Source: Streptomyces massasporeus
GTDB lineage: Bacteria; Actinomycetota; Actinomycetes; Streptomycetales; Streptomycetaceae
DNA: 64,000 bases
NCBI RefSeq assembly: GCF_014648995.1
Contig: NZ_BMSE01000032.1
Location: 1 to 64,000 of the forward strand
Reading direction: 5' to 3'
Shown here: positions 62,173 to 64,000 of the stretch, piece after piece
Position numbering within the stretch: position 1 is the first letter of the stretch
Layout of the letters: each line of letters starts with the position of its first letter
Made by a program: the position numbers and the translations under genes
Notes under the pieces: generated by a model
The model's input: only the letters and a program-made list of their open reading frames with translations
Told to the model about the DNA's origin: nothing
The model's database searches: none

Positions 62173-62852
62173 GATGCGTCCTTGTCGGTGTCCGTGGTGA
62201 TGGGCGAGCTCGTGGTGTCCTCACCAGCAGGGGCGGGCTGCTGCCAGGTCTGGTGGAAGGAACGGCCCCATTCCCGACGGACGGCGCCGGGCCCTTCCGG
62301 CCACTGCCAGGCGTAGAACTGCCCGGCGAGCAGGCCGTAATCGAGCGGGACGTCCGCGCGGCGCAGCAGAACGACGATGTCGCGCAGCCTCTGGGCCAGG
62401 CTGACGAGATCCGGGGCGGTGCCTGCACGCACCAGACGTTTACGGACGGGCTCGTCGATTTCGCTCGGCGGCATCAGGCGCCGCACGGCTGCTCCCAGAC
62501 CTGTGGGCCGTGTGCGCGTGTGCGGGCGGTGCATGCGCGCACCGCGGGACTGCTGATGGAGGGCCCAGAGGGTGAGGGCCACGTACAGGGCGTCCTCCGC
62601 CCGGCTCAACTCACCCTCGCTCAGCGGCCGAAGGCCGTCGGCGCCGACGTGGTGGAGGGTGCCGGTGTCGACCAGGCTCCACAGGTCGGGCATCTCTGCT
62701 GCGTCCCGGCCCGCACCACGTCGCAGGCGTGCCAGCGCGGCAACATCCTTGGGGTTGTCGCGGAGGTAGCCCTCCTGCCACTGCGTGATCCGCGCGGCCG
62801 CGAGTTCGGCCAGACGCGCACGGACCGTGGGCGGGGCCTGGGCGGTGGTCAT
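62169..62852 (-). CDS. cse2: Cse2 (CasB, Cascade small subunit)
   Basis: ATG 62852 overlaps the cse1 stop (ATGA), giving 227 residues. All-helical: ITQWQEGYLRDNPKDVAALA, RLRRGAGRDAAEMPDLWSLV, EDALYVALTLWALHQQSRGA, and FYAWQWPEGPGAVRREWGRS at the end. Two copies form the Cascade belly and stabilise the displaced DNA strand. Normal length for actinobacteria. Confidence 0.93.
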   Translation of the reverse strand: MTTAQAPPTVRARLAELAAARITQWQEGYLRDNPKDVAALARLRRGAGRDAAEMPDLWSLVDTGTLHHVGADGLRPLSEGELSRAEDALYVALTLWALHQQSRGARMHRPHTRTRPTGLGAAVRRLMPPSEIDEPVRKRLVRAGTAPDLVSLAQRLRDIVVLLRRADVPLDYGLLAGQFYAWQWPEGPGAVRREWGRSFHQTWQQPAPAGEDTTSSPITTDTDKDAS

Positions 62853-64000
62853 ACGTGCGCCTCCATGTCGGGGATAACGGGGGTGCCAGGCGCGGAATAA
62901 ACGGATTCCGGAGGGGCGGACGGCCCGCGTACGCGCGCATTGCCGCCCGTACCACCACCGCCGCCGTCTTCGCCGTTGCTCTCGCGATTGCCGGCATCTC
63001 CCAGCACTTTGGCCAGGCGTGCGCGGAACCAGGTATCGGCGAGGCCCGCGCCCAGCCACTGGGTGCCCTTCTTGCCCGTAACGGTCCTCCCCTGCCAGGC
63101 GGCATCACCCGCTGCCTCGATGAGCCGGTCACCGAGCCGGCCGACCAGGCGGCGCACATCACCCTTCCAGGCGCTCCGCTGCTCGAACGGGTCATCGGTC
63201 TCGGCCAGGACAGACAGCCAGCCCCGAAAGGGCTCTTCCAGCGCGTGGAACCCGGTTGCGCGTGCCGCTGCCCTGGGCCCCTCCTGCTCGCCGCCAGCGG
63301 CGCGCGCCAGATCAGCAGCGAGATCTCCCAGAGCTCGCACCGCCAGGTCGGCGTCCTCCGCGGCACCGATGGCCTGTCGGGCGTAGGTGCGGTCCTGCTG
63401 GTGCAGCAACACCACGGGCATCGCCAGATGGTCGTCGACGACCTCGTCGACCACCGACTGCTGCGTCCCGTACGCGGCACCGATCACGCGCGCCCGGATG
63501 AGGAAACCGCGCGGCAGGTGGCCCTCGGTGACCAGACGGGCGATCCATTCCAGGACGCCCGGACGCAGGAACATGGCCGCCTCACTACCCTGCGCGGCTT
63601 CCGTCCGGTCGGCGACGAGTGAGGCGATGCCGCGCCAGGCCGAGCGTCCCGGATCGTGTTCCCGGGGCAGGTAGACCGGTGACTGCCGCAGCTTCTTCTC
63701 CTGGGCGATGCTGCGCCGCCATGCCGTCATCGGCTCCCGGCGGTGCATGTTCCGGGACGCGAGCGGGTCTCCGTAACCGAGGACGACACCATGAACACCC
63801 GCCTCGTCGTGGTGCAGGCGCACCCGTCGCGACTGCCACGTGTAGAGGTCGCGCGGCCCGGTCGCCGAACGCTCCACGCCGCCCGGACCGCACGGCTCCC
63901 GCCGCCAGGCCGGCCGATCGTCCGCAGCGATCTCCAGCTCCGCGGTATCCGCTGCCACGAGGTTAAGCAGCAACGTCTCGCGCAGCGTGTCGCCCTCGGC
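62849..64000 (-). CDS. cse1: Cse1 (CasA, Cascade large subunit), partial
   Basis: The frame is open from the stop at 62849 to the window edge (about 384 residues seen; Cse1 is usually about 500-560). Visible: LYTWQSRRVRLHHDEAGVHG, GYGDPLASRNMHRREPMTAW, PVYLPREHDPGRSAWRGIAS and the C-terminal four-helix bundle (LAVRALGDLAADLARAAGG, WKGDVRRLVGRLGDRLIEAA). Cse1 recognises the PAM and recruits Cas3. The N-terminus and cas3 lie beyond the window. Confidence 0.93.
   Translation of the reverse strand, partial: AEGDTLRETLLLNLVAADTAELEIAADDRPAWRREPCGPGGVERSATGPRDLYTWQSRRVRLHHDEAGVHGVVLGYGDPLASRNMHRREPMTAWRRSIAQEKKLRQSPVYLPREHDPGRSAWRGIASLVADRTEAAQGSEAAMFLRPGVLEWIARLVTEGHLPRGFLIRARVIGAAYGTQQSVVDEVVDDHLAMPVVLLHQQDRTYARQAIGAAEDADLAVRALGDLAADLARAAGGEQEGPRAAARATGFHALEEPFRGWLSVLAETDDPFEQRSAWKGDVRRLVGRLGDRLIEAAGDAAWQGRTVTGKKGTQWLGAGLADTWFRARLAKVLGDAGNRESNGEDGGGGGTGGNARVRGPSAPPESVYSAPGTPVIPDMEAHV

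Overview
The window has very high GC, third-position G/C codons, GTG and TTG starts behind GGAGG-type ribosome sites, and families typical of Streptomyces (DUF6207-like, DUF6461-like, CGNR regulator, Fic-like toxin, telomere terminal protein Tpg). It is most simply read as an accessory region of a Streptomyces genome: a chromosome arm or a linear plasmid. A Tpg-like gene, many broken insertion sequences and several frameshifted genes fit that reading. No core housekeeping genes were seen.

Layout. 1-3 kb: start of a secreted RHS/YD-repeat protein (runs off the left edge), small membrane proteins, and a lamin-tail-domain secreted protein whose end is fused to an IS5-type remnant. 3.3-7.7 kb: a tightly coupled three-gene operon (tandem caspase-like protein, CHAT-like protease, alpha/beta hydrolase) that looks like an uncharacterised conflict or defence module. 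7.7-14.7 kb: an unknown protein, a TnsA-like protein without its usual catalytic residues, a sliding-clamp fragment, a STAND-like NTPase with seven about 35-residue repeats, IS630 and TetR fragments, a TPR protein and a lipoprotein. 14.9-19.3 kb: ATP-dependent DNA ligase, small proteins, an IS3 element.

19.5-28.4 kb is a class I lanthipeptide locus: lanC, lanB, and a previously unlisted 47-residue precursor gene lanA with an FDLD leader motif and a Ser/Cys-rich core. Upstream on the same strand are a zinc-ribbon protein, a nitroreductase, an EamA exporter and a haem-oxygenase-like metal-dependent oxidase; a CGNR regulator diverges from them. A promoter (TTGACG, 17 bp, TATGGT) precedes lanA, and a 13-bp hairpin separates lanA from lanB, which should favour excess precursor over enzyme. 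LanB would dehydrate Ser/Thr, LanC would close thioether rings, and EamA is a candidate exporter.

28.7-32.7 kb is an IS graveyard: an IS630-like unit carrying a SUKH-like gene between matching inverted repeats, an IS3 element inserted in that unit with a 4-bp target duplication, a second decayed IS630 and an IS701 fragment. 32.8-43.2 kb: amino-acid permease, secreted DUF1524/HNH nuclease, a second lamin-tail protein, a RepL-like winged-helix pair, a membrane protein, a winged-helix protein, ADP-ribosylglycohydrolase and a frameshifted SMI1/KNR4 gene. 43.5-54.8 kb: two secreted beta-rich proteins, one ending in a NucA/NucB-like nuclease domain, a Fic-like toxin/antitoxin pair, an orphan CRISPR repeat relic, a DUF6461-like protein and Tpg.

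54.9-64 kb: an atypical tRNA-like element, then a type I-E CRISPR-Cas locus read leftward: cse1 (partial), cse2, cas7e, an intact IS110 element inserted on the opposite strand, cas5e, cas6e, cas1, cas2, leader, and an array of about 25 repeats with 61-bp period. cas3 is not in the window and would be expected beyond the right edge.
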